59,012 nt of DNA. Source: G001797105 sp964528155 (GTDB lineage: Bacteria > Chloroflexota > Anaerolineae > Anaerolineales > E44-bin32). The notes beneath the pieces were generated by a model that made no database searches, was not told the DNA's origin, and was given only the letters and a program-made list of their open reading frames with translations. Every line of letters begins with the position of its first letter. Positions within the stretch are counted from its first letter, which is position 1. Of this stretch, positions 51,488-59,012 are shown one piece after another. The stretch is taken from NCBI GenBank assembly GCA_964528155.1, contig CAZGRL010000017.1, positions 1-59,012 of the forward strand. The letters run 5' to 3'. Position numbers and translations under genes: made by a program.

Positions 51488-51534
51488 AGCGCTGGTGGGT
51501 TTGAGAGGGATTCTCTAGCGGAGAGTCTACCGCC

Positions 51535-52245
51535 TCATGCTTTCTCGAGGCCATGCGCTTCGAGGAAGGGCCCGTCCCACAGGATCTCCGCCGTCGGTCC
51601 ATCAGCCACGATGACACCGCCATCGATCACAACGGTCCTCGAGGAGAGCTCGGCGACCAGGCGCATGTCATGCGTTGAAATGAGCATGGTCTGTGGCAGG
51701 TCACGCAGCAGACCCACCAGCCCGCGTCGAGAGCGCGGATCCAGACCCGAGGTCGGCTCGTCCAAGGCCAGGATCTCCGGCTTCATCGCCAGAACGGTGG
51801 CGATCGCTACCCGCTTCTTCTCCCCGCCGCTCAAGTGATGGGGGACGCGTGCTTCGCTTCCCTGCATCCCAACCGCAGCCAGCGCCTCGGCCACCCGGCT
51901 GCGTACCTCATCTTCCGGCAACCCCATGTAGGTTGGTCCAAAGGCGACATCTTCGTAGACCGTCTGGGAGAAGAGTTGATCGTCGGGATCCTGGAAAACA
52001 AGCCCAACGGCCGCCCGAACTTCGGGAAGGGTGGAATCGCTCACGGGCGTGCCACATACGAGAACCTCGCCTTCGCCGCGCAAGATGCCGTTCATGTGGA
52101 GCATCAAGGTGGACTTGCCTGCGCCGTTCGGGCCTACCAATGCCACCTTCTCGCTCGGAGCGATGAACAGGTCGATTCCATCCAGGGCGAGCAATCCGTC
52201 AGGGTAGGAGAACCGAAGACCGCGTATGTCGATCGTGTGGTGCAT
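51535..52245 (-). CDS. cbiO: CbiO/NikO-type ECF transporter ATPase
   Basis: The 236-residue protein has Walker A GPNGAGKST, Q-loop VFQDPDDQLFSQTVYEDVAF (typical of ECF ATPases), signature LSGGEKKRVAIAT, Walker B ILALDEPTSGLD and H-loop ISTHDM. It powers metal uptake through CbiM. One ATPase gene is present, so it may act as a homodimer. It begins 4 bp after the CbiQ stop. The 47 bp before the TlpA-like gene hold no clear terminator. Confidence 0.9.
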   Translation of the reverse strand: MHHTIDIRGLRFSYPDGLLALDGIDLFIAPSEKVALVGPNGAGKSTLMLHMNGILRGEGEVLVCGTPVSDSTLPEVRAAVGLVFQDPDDQLFSQTVYEDVAFGPTYMGLPEDEVRSRVAEALAAVGMQGSEARVPHHLSGGEKKRVAIATVLAMKPEILALDEPTSGLDPRSRRGLVGLLRDLPQTMLISTHDMRLVAELSSRTVVIDGGVIVADGPTAEILWDGPFLEAHGLEKA

Positions 52246-52249
52246 CGGC

Positions 52250-52969
52250 TCAGATCCTCAGGCCGGCCAAGAGTGCCGCTACCAAGGCAATCCCGACGAT
52301 GCCCAACGCCGCCCAGTCGATGCTCTCCATCCGGTGAAGGCTCTGGGGTCGCGGGCGACCGTCGTATCCCCGAGCGCTCATGGCTGCGTACACCCGCTCG
52401 CTGCGTTCAATGGCCCGCAGGAACAGACTTCCAATCATCGACCCGGCGATTCGCCCTTGCCAACGGACAGATGGGCGTCGGCCTCGTCCCAGCCAGGCAC
52501 TGCGGGCGGCACGGGCGCGTAGCATTCGCAGCGCCTCGTCGGCCAACACGAACAGGTAGCGGTACATGAAGCCGATGATCGCCACCAGGGTCAGGGGGAC
52601 CCGAAGCGCACCGAGGGCCCACAACAGATCTGGAAAGCGCGTTGTCGCCGTCAGTAGAATCGCTGCCTGAACGGCCATCCACATCCGAAGCACGATGCTG
52701 GAGAAGCGGATCAAGCCTGCGGCCGAGGCCGTCCACCCGAGGACAGGGACTGTCAGGATGGCTGGGCCGGGGACCGTGAAGGGTAGTGGCAGGGCGGCCA
52801 AGGCGAAGGGGATGGCGATGTATGCTCGCCGCGCGGCGAAGGACCATCCCAGGCCGGAGAATCGACTGGCGGAGAGAATCAGCACCAGAAACGCAGCGAA
52901 GCCCCACCAGGCCCCGTTCGGTGTCAGTCCGATAGCCAGTACGAATGACACCGCGGCGAGCACCTTCAC
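52250..52969 (-). CDS. cbiQ: CbiQ/NikQ-type ECF transporter T component
   Basis: The first canonical start, GTG 52969, gives 239 residues, but the same frame upstream reads HFDLTDQYHPARSSVHLLD-type sequence, typical of CbiQ N-termini. Translation may therefore begin at CTG 53033-53035 or ATT 53042-53044, which touches the CbiM stop. About four or five membrane helices are seen. The coupling motifs are ALRMLRARAARSA and ERSERVYAAMSARGYDG. It links CbiM to the ATPases. Confidence 0.88.
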   Translation of the reverse strand: MKVLAAVSFVLAIGLTPNGAWWGFAAFLVLILSASRFSGLGWSFAARRAYIAIPFALAALPLPFTVPGPAILTVPVLGWTASAAGLIRFSSIVLRMWMAVQAAILLTATTRFPDLLWALGALRVPLTLVAIIGFMYRYLFVLADEALRMLRARAARSAWLGRGRRPSVRWQGRIAGSMIGSLFLRAIERSERVYAAMSARGYDGRPRPQSLHRMESIDWAALGIVGIALVAALLAGLRI

Positions 52970-53039
52970 GCGAGGATCGAGAAGATGGACGCTGCTTCGG
53001 GCCGGATGGTATTGGTCTGTGAGGTCGAAATGCAGGGCG

Positions 53040-53999
53040 TTAATCGGCCATGCCCTGTCGTCTGACGGCTGCTCGTCCGACGATCCAGGCCGCAGCGAAC
53101 ACGATGAGCGTGCCGATCCCTACGGCAACCATCGTGGTGATCGCAGGGTTTCGAATGATGCCCACCGTGTAATCAGGCAGGATGGAATACGGTGCAGACA
53201 ATCCTAGCCCGAGAAAACCGTGCTGCTCGGCGACGAACTCGAGTCCATCGGGAGATGGTGAGGCCAGGGGGGAGAGCATTGCCACAAACAGGGCGATGAG
53301 CAGACCGACGACCACTCCCGCGGCACCTCGCCGGCCGGGCGCCATCTCTCCCGCCCGGAGGATCTCCGGCCGTGTAGTCTGCAGGAATCCGACTGCGCCG
53401 GAGGTGATGATCCCTTCGCCGAGGCCGATGAGAGCATGGACTCCGACCATGGCCGGCAAGGCCAGGTTCAGCGGACTGCTGCCCGAGACGGCCAGCTCGA
53501 CGGACGTCGCCATCGCCCCGACCTCAACCGAGATCCAGGCGGCGGCGAACGCCGCCGCCACGGCCGATGCCGGCGACTGGCCAATCGAGCGGCGGAGCAG
53601 CTTGTAACAAACATATCCGGTCAGGGCTGTGAGCACACCCATGTTGACGATGTTCCAGCCCATCACCACCAGCCCCCCATCCTGGAAGATCAAGCCCTGC
53701 ACGGCGATGACGGAGGTCATGATCAAGGTGGCCGCCCACGGACCGACGACGATCGCCGCCAGAGTGCCTCCCAGCAGATGTCCGGATGTGCCGGCCGCCA
53801 CGGGGAAGTTGATGGCCTGAGCGGCGAAGATAAAAGCCGCCAGGACCCCCATCAGAGGGATCTGTCGCTCGCCGAGCTGTTTTCTGGTTTGCCTTATGGC
53901 GATCGTGATGGCGATCGCGGCCAGCAGCCAGCCGACGGCCGACACCAGCGGTGTCAAGAAGCCATCGGGAATGTGCATCTGGACGGGTGAAAACAACAT
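53040..53999 (-). CDS. cbiM: CbiM/NikM-type metal-binding S component
   Basis: The 319-residue protein begins at ATG 53999, with a strong GGAGGT 6 bases upstream. The usual N-terminus MHIPDGFLTP starts at residue 8. In CbiM/NikM the N-terminal Met-His coordinate the Co(II) or Ni(II) ion, so the 7 extra residues are either removed or an inner start (53978) is used. About eight membrane helices follow, with NFPVAAGTSGHLLGG and VNMGVLTALTGY. The C-terminal part (about 225-310) resembles the CbiN/PDGLE region fused in NikMN. Co(II) or Ni(II) uptake is expected, and specificity cannot be read. Confidence 0.88.
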   Translation of the reverse strand: MLFSPVQMHIPDGFLTPLVSAVGWLLAAIAITIAIRQTRKQLGERQIPLMGVLAAFIFAAQAINFPVAAGTSGHLLGGTLAAIVVGPWAATLIMTSVIAVQGLIFQDGGLVVMGWNIVNMGVLTALTGYVCYKLLRRSIGQSPASAVAAAFAAAWISVEVGAMATSVELAVSGSSPLNLALPAMVGVHALIGLGEGIITSGAVGFLQTTRPEILRAGEMAPGRRGAAGVVVGLLIALFVAMLSPLASPSPDGLEFVAEQHGFLGLGLSAPYSILPDYTVGIIRNPAITTMVAVGIGTLIVFAAAWIVGRAAVRRQGMAD

Positions 54000-54026
54000 G
54001 AGTGACCTCCGAGGGATTGTTCCTCG

Positions 54027-54479
54027 TCAGGAGGAAGATGCGGCTTCTTCGGCGGCGCGGGAGCAGGCCTTACACAGGCCGGCCAGGGTCAGGTGATCAA
54101 GAGAGATCTGGAAGCCCGTCTCCCGAGTGATCTTTCGCGCCAGGGAAGCCGCATGGGCCGGGTCCAACGTGAGCGTCTTCCCGCAGTTCCGGCAGACAAG
54201 ATGTCCGTGTTGATGCTCAGGATCACGCATGGAGAAGCGCGTCACCCCACCGCCGTCGTCGAACAGATCGACAAGCGAGGCCGCGCGCAGTGTGTCGAGT
54301 GTTCGATAGATGGTGGCGAGATTCAGCCCGGGGAGGCGCTCACCGGCGACGCGGAAGACCTCCTGCGCCGTCCGATGGCCGTCCATGTGGGCGATCGTTT
54401 CCAGGATCACGGCCCGCTGCGGAGTGACCCGATAGCCTTGCTCACGGAGCTCCTTGGCGAGCCTCTCGCCGCACGACAT
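54027..54479 (-). CDS. Fur-family repressor (Nur/Zur-like)
   Basis: ATG 54479 gives 150 residues. The frame is open to 54932, but that part is translated repeat sequence. The winged helix has GYRVTPQRAVILETIAH and NLATIYRTLDTL. Metal sites are suggested by DPEHQHGHLVCRNCGKT and LCKACS, with two CxxC pairs for structural zinc. It is 27 bp upstream of cbiM on the same strand, so it likely controls Co/Ni or Zn uptake by this operon. It is distinct from the Fur at 3771-4247. Confidence 0.87.
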   Translation of the reverse strand: MSCGERLAKELREQGYRVTPQRAVILETIAHMDGHRTAQEVFRVAGERLPGLNLATIYRTLDTLRAASLVDLFDDGGGVTRFSMRDPEHQHGHLVCRNCGKTLTLDPAHAASLARKITRETGFQISLDHLTLAGLCKACSRAAEEAASSS

Positions 54480-54640
54480 TCGCAATCCTTTGTTTCTGCA
54501 AAGACTTGCAACTGGATCATACCGGATCGCTGCATGGCTGTCAACGGTCGCAGAGGGCTGAGCGCAAGACGGAGGACGGGGAACCGGAGACCGGAGTAAG
54601 AGATCTTGCCGTTCGGGCCGCCGGCGCCAAGGACGACTCC

Positions 54641-54880
54641 GGGAACAGGGGGCGAAATACCCGTGTCGGGAGCGGGAGACCTCACCGCTCGGGCCGCCGT
54701 GGACGGCGTCGGGAGCAGAGGGGCGTTTTACCCGCGCCGGGAGCAGAGGGCGATATGCCCGTATCGGGAGCCGGAGATCAGACCGCCTGGGCAGCCGGCA
54801 TCGAGGGCGGAGTTGGGAGCAGGGGGCGAAATACCCGTGTCGGGAGCGGGAGATCTCGCCGCTCGGGCCGCCGTCCCCGG
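54641..54880. repeat. imperfect tandem intergenic repeat units
   Basis: Units starting GGGA(A/G)CAG(G/A)GGGCG occur at 54641, 54711, 54739 and 54815, 28-76 bp each. The first and last are nearly identical over about 60 bp (54641-54700 and 54815-54874). Each has a GGG(C)...(G)CCC core whose loop varies (CGAAATA, CGTTTTA, GATAT), so a conserved hairpin is likely. The 487-bp spacer 54480-54965 holds no gene. Confidence 0.65.
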
Positions 54881-54965
54881 CGGCCCGCTGGAGCCGGCGC
54901 CGTGGACAGCATCGGGAGCACAGGCGACCCATTGTGGATCCCCGGTTCGGGGAACGTGCTTTGGC

Positions 54966-55763
54966 TCAATCCTGTTTGCTGAACAGCAAGATCGCCGGCA
55001 CCAGGAACACTACCCCGAAGGCGGCCATGACGGCGATGTTGGTCTCAACCGGATGCAGCGTCATCTCCTGGAGGACGGCGGCCGGCAGGCTCTCTCGGAG
55101 GGCCACGAAACGCAACGGGTCGATGCCGTAGGTGACCGGGTCGATCTTGGAGACCCACTCCATCCATAGCGGGACGCCTTGAAGCGGGAAGAAGGCTCCA
55201 GACAGGAAGAACAGCGGCAGCAGGATGAAGTTCATGATCATGTGGAAGCCTTCCATCGTGCGCTGCCGGGCAGCGATCAGGATCCCCAGGGACGTCATGA
55301 CGGCCGCCAGCAGGAGCATGAGGCCGATCAGGGCCGTCAGCTGTCCCACCGTCAACTTGATCCCCAGGATCGGAGCGAAGATCAGCATCAGGATTCCCTG
55401 GAACATGGCAACTGTGCTTCCCCCTGCGACCTTGCCCAAGGCGACCGCCGTCCGCGAGACGGGCGCCACCATGACTTCTTTCAGGAAACCGAACTCCCGG
55501 TCCCAGACGATCGAGACGGAAGAAAAGATCGAGGTGAAAAGCACAGCCATCCCCAGGATCCCGGGGAAGATGAACTGTTTGAAGTCGAGTTGTCCCCCGC
55601 CCAGCCCGGTCATAGCCGGCGCCAGCCCGGCCCCAAAGACGAACAGAAAGAGCAGCGGTTGGCCGAAAGACGCCAGGATTCGCGAGCGATCCCGCGAGAA
55701 ACGCAGTACGTCTCGATACCAGACCGTGAAGGCGCCTTTCAATTCACGCCAAATCGGACTCAT
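54966..55763 (-). CDS. ABC-2 type exporter permease (DrrB-like)
   Basis: The 265-residue protein has about six membrane helices. The N-terminal cytosolic WYRDVLRFSRDRSRIL segment is followed by the DrrB-type FIFPGILGMAVLFTS and a late FFLSGAFFPLQGVPLWMEWVSKIDPVTYGIDPLR. It forms the pore of a drug or lipid exporter with the ATPase encoded 50 bp upstream. Its stop lies near the repeat-rich spacer. Confidence 0.9.
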   Translation of the reverse strand: MSPIWRELKGAFTVWYRDVLRFSRDRSRILASFGQPLLFLFVFGAGLAPAMTGLGGGQLDFKQFIFPGILGMAVLFTSIFSSVSIVWDREFGFLKEVMVAPVSRTAVALGKVAGGSTVAMFQGILMLIFAPILGIKLTVGQLTALIGLMLLLAAVMTSLGILIAARQRTMEGFHMIMNFILLPLFFLSGAFFPLQGVPLWMEWVSKIDPVTYGIDPLRFVALRESLPAAVLQEMTLHPVETNIAVMAAFGVVFLVPAILLFSKQD

Positions 55764-55813
55764 CCGTGGTTCCTCCTATCGGGCGCGCGCCATGGCGACG
55801 CCAACGCCCATAC

Positions 55814-56803
55814 CTATCCGCGAAACCTGCGTCTCCGCGTCCGCATGCGGTCCTTCGCACTGGCTTCCTCTTCACGTATGGCGCGACCCGTCAGCTTTAT
55901 GAACACGTCCTCAAGCGTCGGCCGGCGCAGATTGACGCTGTGAACATCAAGCGGCTCGCTGCCGTCGGCGAGGATGGTCATCATGTGAGGGATGAACTGG
56001 TCGCCCTTGTCCGTCTCAACGATCACCTGCCCCTCCGGGCCACGCCGTGTGGCTACCGCTGCAATCTTGGTCAGCTTGGAAATCGCGGCATCGTTGTTGG
56101 ATGTACGAACCGTGACGATGTCGCCTCCGACAAGACCCTTGAGCGCCTCCGGTGTATCCAGTGCAACGATTTGCCCATGGTCGATGATCGCGATTCGGTC
56201 GCAATTCTCGGCCTCGTCCATGTAGTGCGTCGTCATGAACATGGTGATGCCTCGCCGCTCCCGCAGCCGGATCAGATACTCCCAGATGTGACGGCGGGTT
56301 TGGGGATCGAGGCCGAGTGTCGGCTCGTCAAGGAAGAGCACTTTCGGCCGGTGTAACAAGCCCCTGGAGATCTCCAGTCGCCGCTTCATCCCGCCGGAGT
56401 ACGTTCGCACAAGGTCGTCGGCTTTCTCTGTCAATTCGACCATCGTCAAGAGCTCGTCCGACCTGCGCCGGAAATCATCCGTCGAGACGTTGTAGAGCAT
56501 CGCGTGGAAGCGCAAGTTCTCTCGGCCGGTCAGTTGCTCGTCAAGGCTAGGATCCTGGAAGATCAGACCGATGGATTGCCGAACCGCGCCGGGATCGGAC
56601 GAGACGTCGATGCCCCCTACCTCGGCGCGGCCCAAGCTTGGCCGCAGCAGCGTGCACAACATGTTGATGGTCGTCGTCTTCCCGGCTCCATTCGGACCGA
56701 GAAAGCCGAAGATTTCGTTCTCGTGAACGTCGAAGGAGATGTCATTGACCGCGACGAAATCACCGAACTTTCGGGTCAACCCTTCTACGTGGATCGCGTT
56801 CAT
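55814..56803 (-). CDS. DrrA-family ABC exporter ATPase
   Basis: ATG 56803 has GAGGAG upstream and overlaps the MarR stop (ATGA). The 329-residue product has Walker A GPNGAGKTTT, Q-loop LIFQDPSLDEQLTGREN, signature YSGGMKRRLEISRGL, Walker B VLFLDEPTLGLDP and H-loop MTTHYMDEAE. A C-terminal regulatory domain of about 90 residues follows, as in DrrA. It should export a drug-like or lipid compound with the DrrB-like permease. Confidence 0.92.
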   Translation of the reverse strand: MNAIHVEGLTRKFGDFVAVNDISFDVHENEIFGFLGPNGAGKTTTINMLCTLLRPSLGRAEVGGIDVSSDPGAVRQSIGLIFQDPSLDEQLTGRENLRFHAMLYNVSTDDFRRRSDELLTMVELTEKADDLVRTYSGGMKRRLEISRGLLHRPKVLFLDEPTLGLDPQTRRHIWEYLIRLRERRGITMFMTTHYMDEAENCDRIAIIDHGQIVALDTPEALKGLVGGDIVTVRTSNNDAAISKLTKIAAVATRRGPEGQVIVETDKGDQFIPHMMTILADGSEPLDVHSVNLRRPTLEDVFIKLTGRAIREEEASAKDRMRTRRRRFRG

Positions 56804-57291
56804 TCCGAAACACTCCTCGGTTGGCGTCTCGCGGCCCGGATGCTCTCTTTCAGTTCCGGACTCCGATGTTCGAATGCTTGATGTAGCGCGCCCAGCCCGC
56901 TCACCAGACGGCGGCAATCCTGCGATGTGAGACCAGCCAGTTGACGGGTGACCGCCTCGGCCGCCACTTGTTGGATCTCGGCCAACACCATCCGGCCCTC
57001 ATCGGTCAGCTGCAATCGCGTGATCCTCCCGTCGGATGCGTCGGGGACCTTCTCGACCCAGCCACGCTCGACCAGGGTCGAGATCGAGCGAGACATCGTC
57101 GGAAGGCTGACGTGCTGCCGGTCGGCGATCTCACTCAGGCTGAAGGACTGATCGGCCAGCATGGTCAGCGCGTGGTAGTGGCCGGGCAAGATGGCCCGAT
57201 CAGACCTCCGCAGCTCAGCGGCCACAGTTCGCATCACATGCGGCACGATCGACAGAATCTCGATGGCGGCTTCCCGGTTGCAGCTCCTCAT
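56800..57291 (-). CDS. MarR-family transcriptional regulator
   Basis: The 163-residue protein has the MarR winged helix: LSEIADRQHVSLPTMSRSIS, LVERGWVEKVPDASDGRITRL and a long C-terminal dimer helix. MarR regulators release DNA on binding a phenolic or drug ligand. It leads the exporter operon, overlapping the ATPase gene by 4 bp. The palindrome at its own promoter (57337-57352) supports autoregulation. Confidence 0.9.
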   Translation of the reverse strand: MRSCNREAAIEILSIVPHVMRTVAAELRRSDRAILPGHYHALTMLADQSFSLSEIADRQHVSLPTMSRSISTLVERGWVEKVPDASDGRITRLQLTDEGRMVLAEIQQVAAEAVTRQLAGLTSQDCRRLVSGLGALHQAFEHRSPELKESIRAARRQPRSVSE

Positions 57292-57325
57292 GATTCGTTC
57301 GCACTCCTAACCATCCAGCCAGCGA

Positions 57326-57353
57326 ATGGTACAGCCTGACAGCGTGTTGTCAA
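57326..57353 (-). promoter_or_regulatory. promoter and candidate MarR operator
   Basis: On the minus strand, TTGACA (57348-57353) and TACCAT (57326-57331) are 16 bp apart. The palindrome TGACA-N6-TGTCA (57337-57352) covers most of the -35 and spacer, so bound MarR would block polymerase. Confidence 0.6.
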
Positions 57354-57607
57354 TGGTTGAACGAAAATGGCCTTTCGGGCCGGGGGTAGCCAGTTCGCAC
57401 CAGGTCCTGACCCTGCCACCCCGACCGTGTAGGCGGGACAGCCAGCGGGCCGACCGTCTGTCCAAGCTCCCCCTCTGAGGAGAGGCTGACAGAAGATCGT
57501 GGAGGAAGTGTGAACAGCGGGTGGAAGCATTGCAGAACATGCCCGCCCAGGCGGGCCAGATGAAACGCCAAAAGACCGCTTGACGACCCCCAGAACCGCG
57601 ATAGATT

Positions 57608-57625
57608 CATAGATGGTCATCTATG
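57608..57625 (+). promoter_or_regulatory. perfect palindrome over the arsR start codon, candidate ArsR operator
   Basis: CATAGATG and CATCTATG (57608-57615 and 57618-57625) flank a 2-bp centre. The second arm contains the ATG start of the ArsR gene (57623). An operator here would require a very short or absent 5' leader. No ribosome site precedes the ATG. Confidence 0.6.
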
Positions 57626-57958
57626 GATTCTCGAGCTGCTCCCACCGTGTTGAGCTTCGCCAAGGCCCTGTCGGATGAGACCCGCCAGGAGCTCATGCGT
57701 CTGTGCTGTTGCGAGTGGCGGTCCGTAGGAGAGCTGGCGGACGCCGTCGGCGTGACCCAGCCGACGGTCTCCCACCACCTAGCCCTTCTGCGCGACGCCG
57801 GGCTTGTCGACGTGAGGCGCCAGGGACGGCAGACTTTCTACACCCTCAACCAGGAACACGTGGCAGAGTGCTGCGGCCGGCTTGTGGCACGCTACGCGCC
57901 CGAGGTCCGCCTGGACAAGTTGGCATTCGATGACGACCTGCTTGGAGGTGTGGAGTGA
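57623..57958 (+). CDS. arsR: ArsR-family metalloid-responsive repressor
   Basis: The 111-residue protein has the ArsR/SmtB winged helix (SVGELADAVGVTQPTVSHHLALL). A Cys triplet in RLCCCEW (Cys28-30) and a Cys pair (Cys83-84, VAECCGRL) could bind As(III). These sites differ from the ELCVCDL motif of E. coli ArsR. It probably represses itself and the downstream arsM, 175 bp away. The palindrome over its start codon is the likely operator. Confidence 0.9.
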   Translation: MDSRAAPTVLSFAKALSDETRQELMRLCCCEWRSVGELADAVGVTQPTVSHHLALLRDAGLVDVRRQGRQTFYTLNQEHVAECCGRLVARYAPEVRLDKLAFDDDLLGGVE

Positions 57959-58133
57959 GCGTTCCACCCTGCCAAGTTTTCCATGGCCCGCTACGAAAGC
58001 CGGCCATGAGCAAGACTGCAGTTCATCCACATGGCGTTATTGGCGACGGCCTATCTTAGTGCGCAGGGAGTGTGATCTCGGTAGACAGGTCATGGTAGTA
58101 ACCCAGGTGAGGACTTCCAGGGAGAGCAGATAC

Positions 58134-58880
58134 ATGGACACACGAGAGACTATCCACGAGGATGTTCGAGATTACTACGGGGAAAAGGCAAGGAATATCA
58201 TCGATGGTGCCGAGTGCTGCCAACCATCGGCGTGTGACTGTTCCACATCCTATTCCAGCGTAGCCTTGATTGAGATCCCGGATGATATCAGCGGGGCATC
58301 GTTCGGATGCGCCAACCCACTCGTAAATGCCTCGCTGGCAGAGGGGGAACGAGTGGTCGATCTTGGATCGGGCGGAGGCCTGGACTGCTTCCTCGCCGCC
58401 CGCCGGGTCGGCGCTTCAGGCCATGTAATCGGTATCGACATGACCGATGAGATGCTTGAACTGGCCAACGCGAACGCCCATCGATTGAATGTTGAGAATG
58501 TTACGTTCCGCCGTGGCACCATCGAAGACCTCCCCGTCGACGACGAGTCCGTCGATGTCTTCCTCTCGAACTGCGTGATCAATCTATCTCCGGACAAACC
58601 GGCCGTCTTCGCCGAGATGTTTCGTGCCCTCGTGCCCAGTGGCAGAGTCAGCCTGGCCGATATCGTCACACGAGGCCCCATGTCCGACGAGTTCCTCTCG
58701 GTGGAAGATGGCTGGGCGGCTTGCGTCACGGGCGCATTGACGGCAGATGACTACGCTCGTGGGCTGACGGAGGCCGGCTTCACCGGGGTTCAGGTCATCC
58801 CGGCCGATGGCAGCGCCTGGGCAAGCATCCCGGAGGGTCGACCCGTCTCAGCGCTGATTACCGCCCAAAAGCCGGTCTGA
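58134..58880 (+). CDS. arsM: arsenite S-adenosylmethionine methyltransferase
   Basis: From ATG 58134 (GGGAGAG upstream) the protein has 248 residues. The SAM motif is VVDLGSGGGLDCFLA (about 74-88). The three As(III)-binding cysteines are Cys59 (SFGCANP), Cys147 (LSNCVINL) and Cys197 (WAACVTGAL). The N-terminal CCQPSACDC cluster (Cys28-36) is a common ArsM feature. It methylates arsenite to volatile or less bound species. Control by the ArsR upstream is likely. The open frame from 57882 overlaps arsR and is not credible. The last 130 bases of the window hold no recognised feature. Confidence 0.92.
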   Translation: MDTRETIHEDVRDYYGEKARNIIDGAECCQPSACDCSTSYSSVALIEIPDDISGASFGCANPLVNASLAEGERVVDLGSGGGLDCFLAARRVGASGHVIGIDMTDEMLELANANAHRLNVENVTFRRGTIEDLPVDDESVDVFLSNCVINLSPDKPAVFAEMFRALVPSGRVSLADIVTRGPMSDEFLSVEDGWAACVTGALTADDYARGLTEAGFTGVQVIPADGSAWASIPEGRPVSALITAQKPV

Positions 58881-59012
58881 CACCCGGGCACCTGGAACGA
58901 GTCGACCTCGCCGGCCTCGCGCGATCGGCTGCTGACGACAAACCTCAGACGGCGGACGACGGAAGAGGGAATATCGGGGGAATACCGTGGCAAGTCAGTC
59001 CACGGTCTTCTG

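Noticed and set aside
54480..54932. N-terminal extension of the second Fur gene
   Set aside because: The residues are translated repeat units rich in Arg and Pro. Fur family length fits the start at 54479.

Overview
The window is a 59-kb, GC-rich bacterial sequence containing two runs of N (20865-20874 and 28983-28992), so it reads as a metagenome-type scaffold. The gene content is typical of an uncultured Chloroflexota of the Anaerolineae kind. Indications are surface lipoproteins with Pro/Thr-rich linkers, an NBR1-Ig-like lipoprotein, a naturally split FeoB with a cysteine-rich FeoA partner, and a kinase-like protein with a transmembrane anchor and a Thr/Pro-rich tail. This taxonomic reading is an inference. 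No rRNA or ribosomal protein is present to fix it.

Layout. 0-2 kb: three small membrane proteins on the minus strand (DUF4190, DUF4126, DUF2085). 2.0-3.6 kb: tRNA-Asn and a class III aminotransferase. 3.8-6.7 kb: a minus-strand ferrous-iron operon (FeoB GTPase, FeoB permease, Cys-rich FeoA, Fur-family regulator) behind a Fur-box-like site. 7-16 kb: mixed genes, including a membrane pseudokinase, thioredoxin, pirin, a ceramidase-like protein, BioY, a serine carboxypeptidase, a DsbA-like protein and a ferredoxin. 16-18 kb: an Xre/RES toxin-antitoxin pair and an ECF sigma factor with its anti-sigma. 18.3-19.1 kb: a GrdB-like gene with an in-frame TGA at a redox-motif position (probable selenocysteine) and, further on, an in-frame TAG. 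19.5-20.7 kb: a hypothetical gene and an NBR1-Ig lipoprotein. 21-28.7 kb: a two-component system, three hypothetical envelope proteins and a MacAB-like efflux system, all on the minus strand.

29-49.8 kb is the most distinctive part. A DeoR-family repressor and a zinc alcohol dehydrogenase diverge from a long plus-strand array: DhnA-type aldolase, FGGY kinase, fucose/arabinose-isomerase-like protein, class III aminotransferase, (alpha/alpha)6-type protein, a first ABC importer, GHMP kinase, a second ABC importer with a metallo-beta-lactamase-fold gene inside it, and a final terminator. The divergent promoter region holds three direct repeats spaced exactly 22 bp apart. Isomerase, kinase and aldolase together suggest catabolism of an imported sugar, sugar acid or amino sugar. 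The substrate cannot be read from the sequence.

50-59 kb: an Lgt-family protein with a TlpA-like thioredoxin, a cobalt/nickel-type ECF importer (CbiM, CbiQ, CbiO) under a second Fur-family regulator, a repeat-rich spacer, a MarR-regulated DrrAB-type exporter, and an ArsR/ArsM arsenic pair. Both last regulators have clear palindromic candidate operators.
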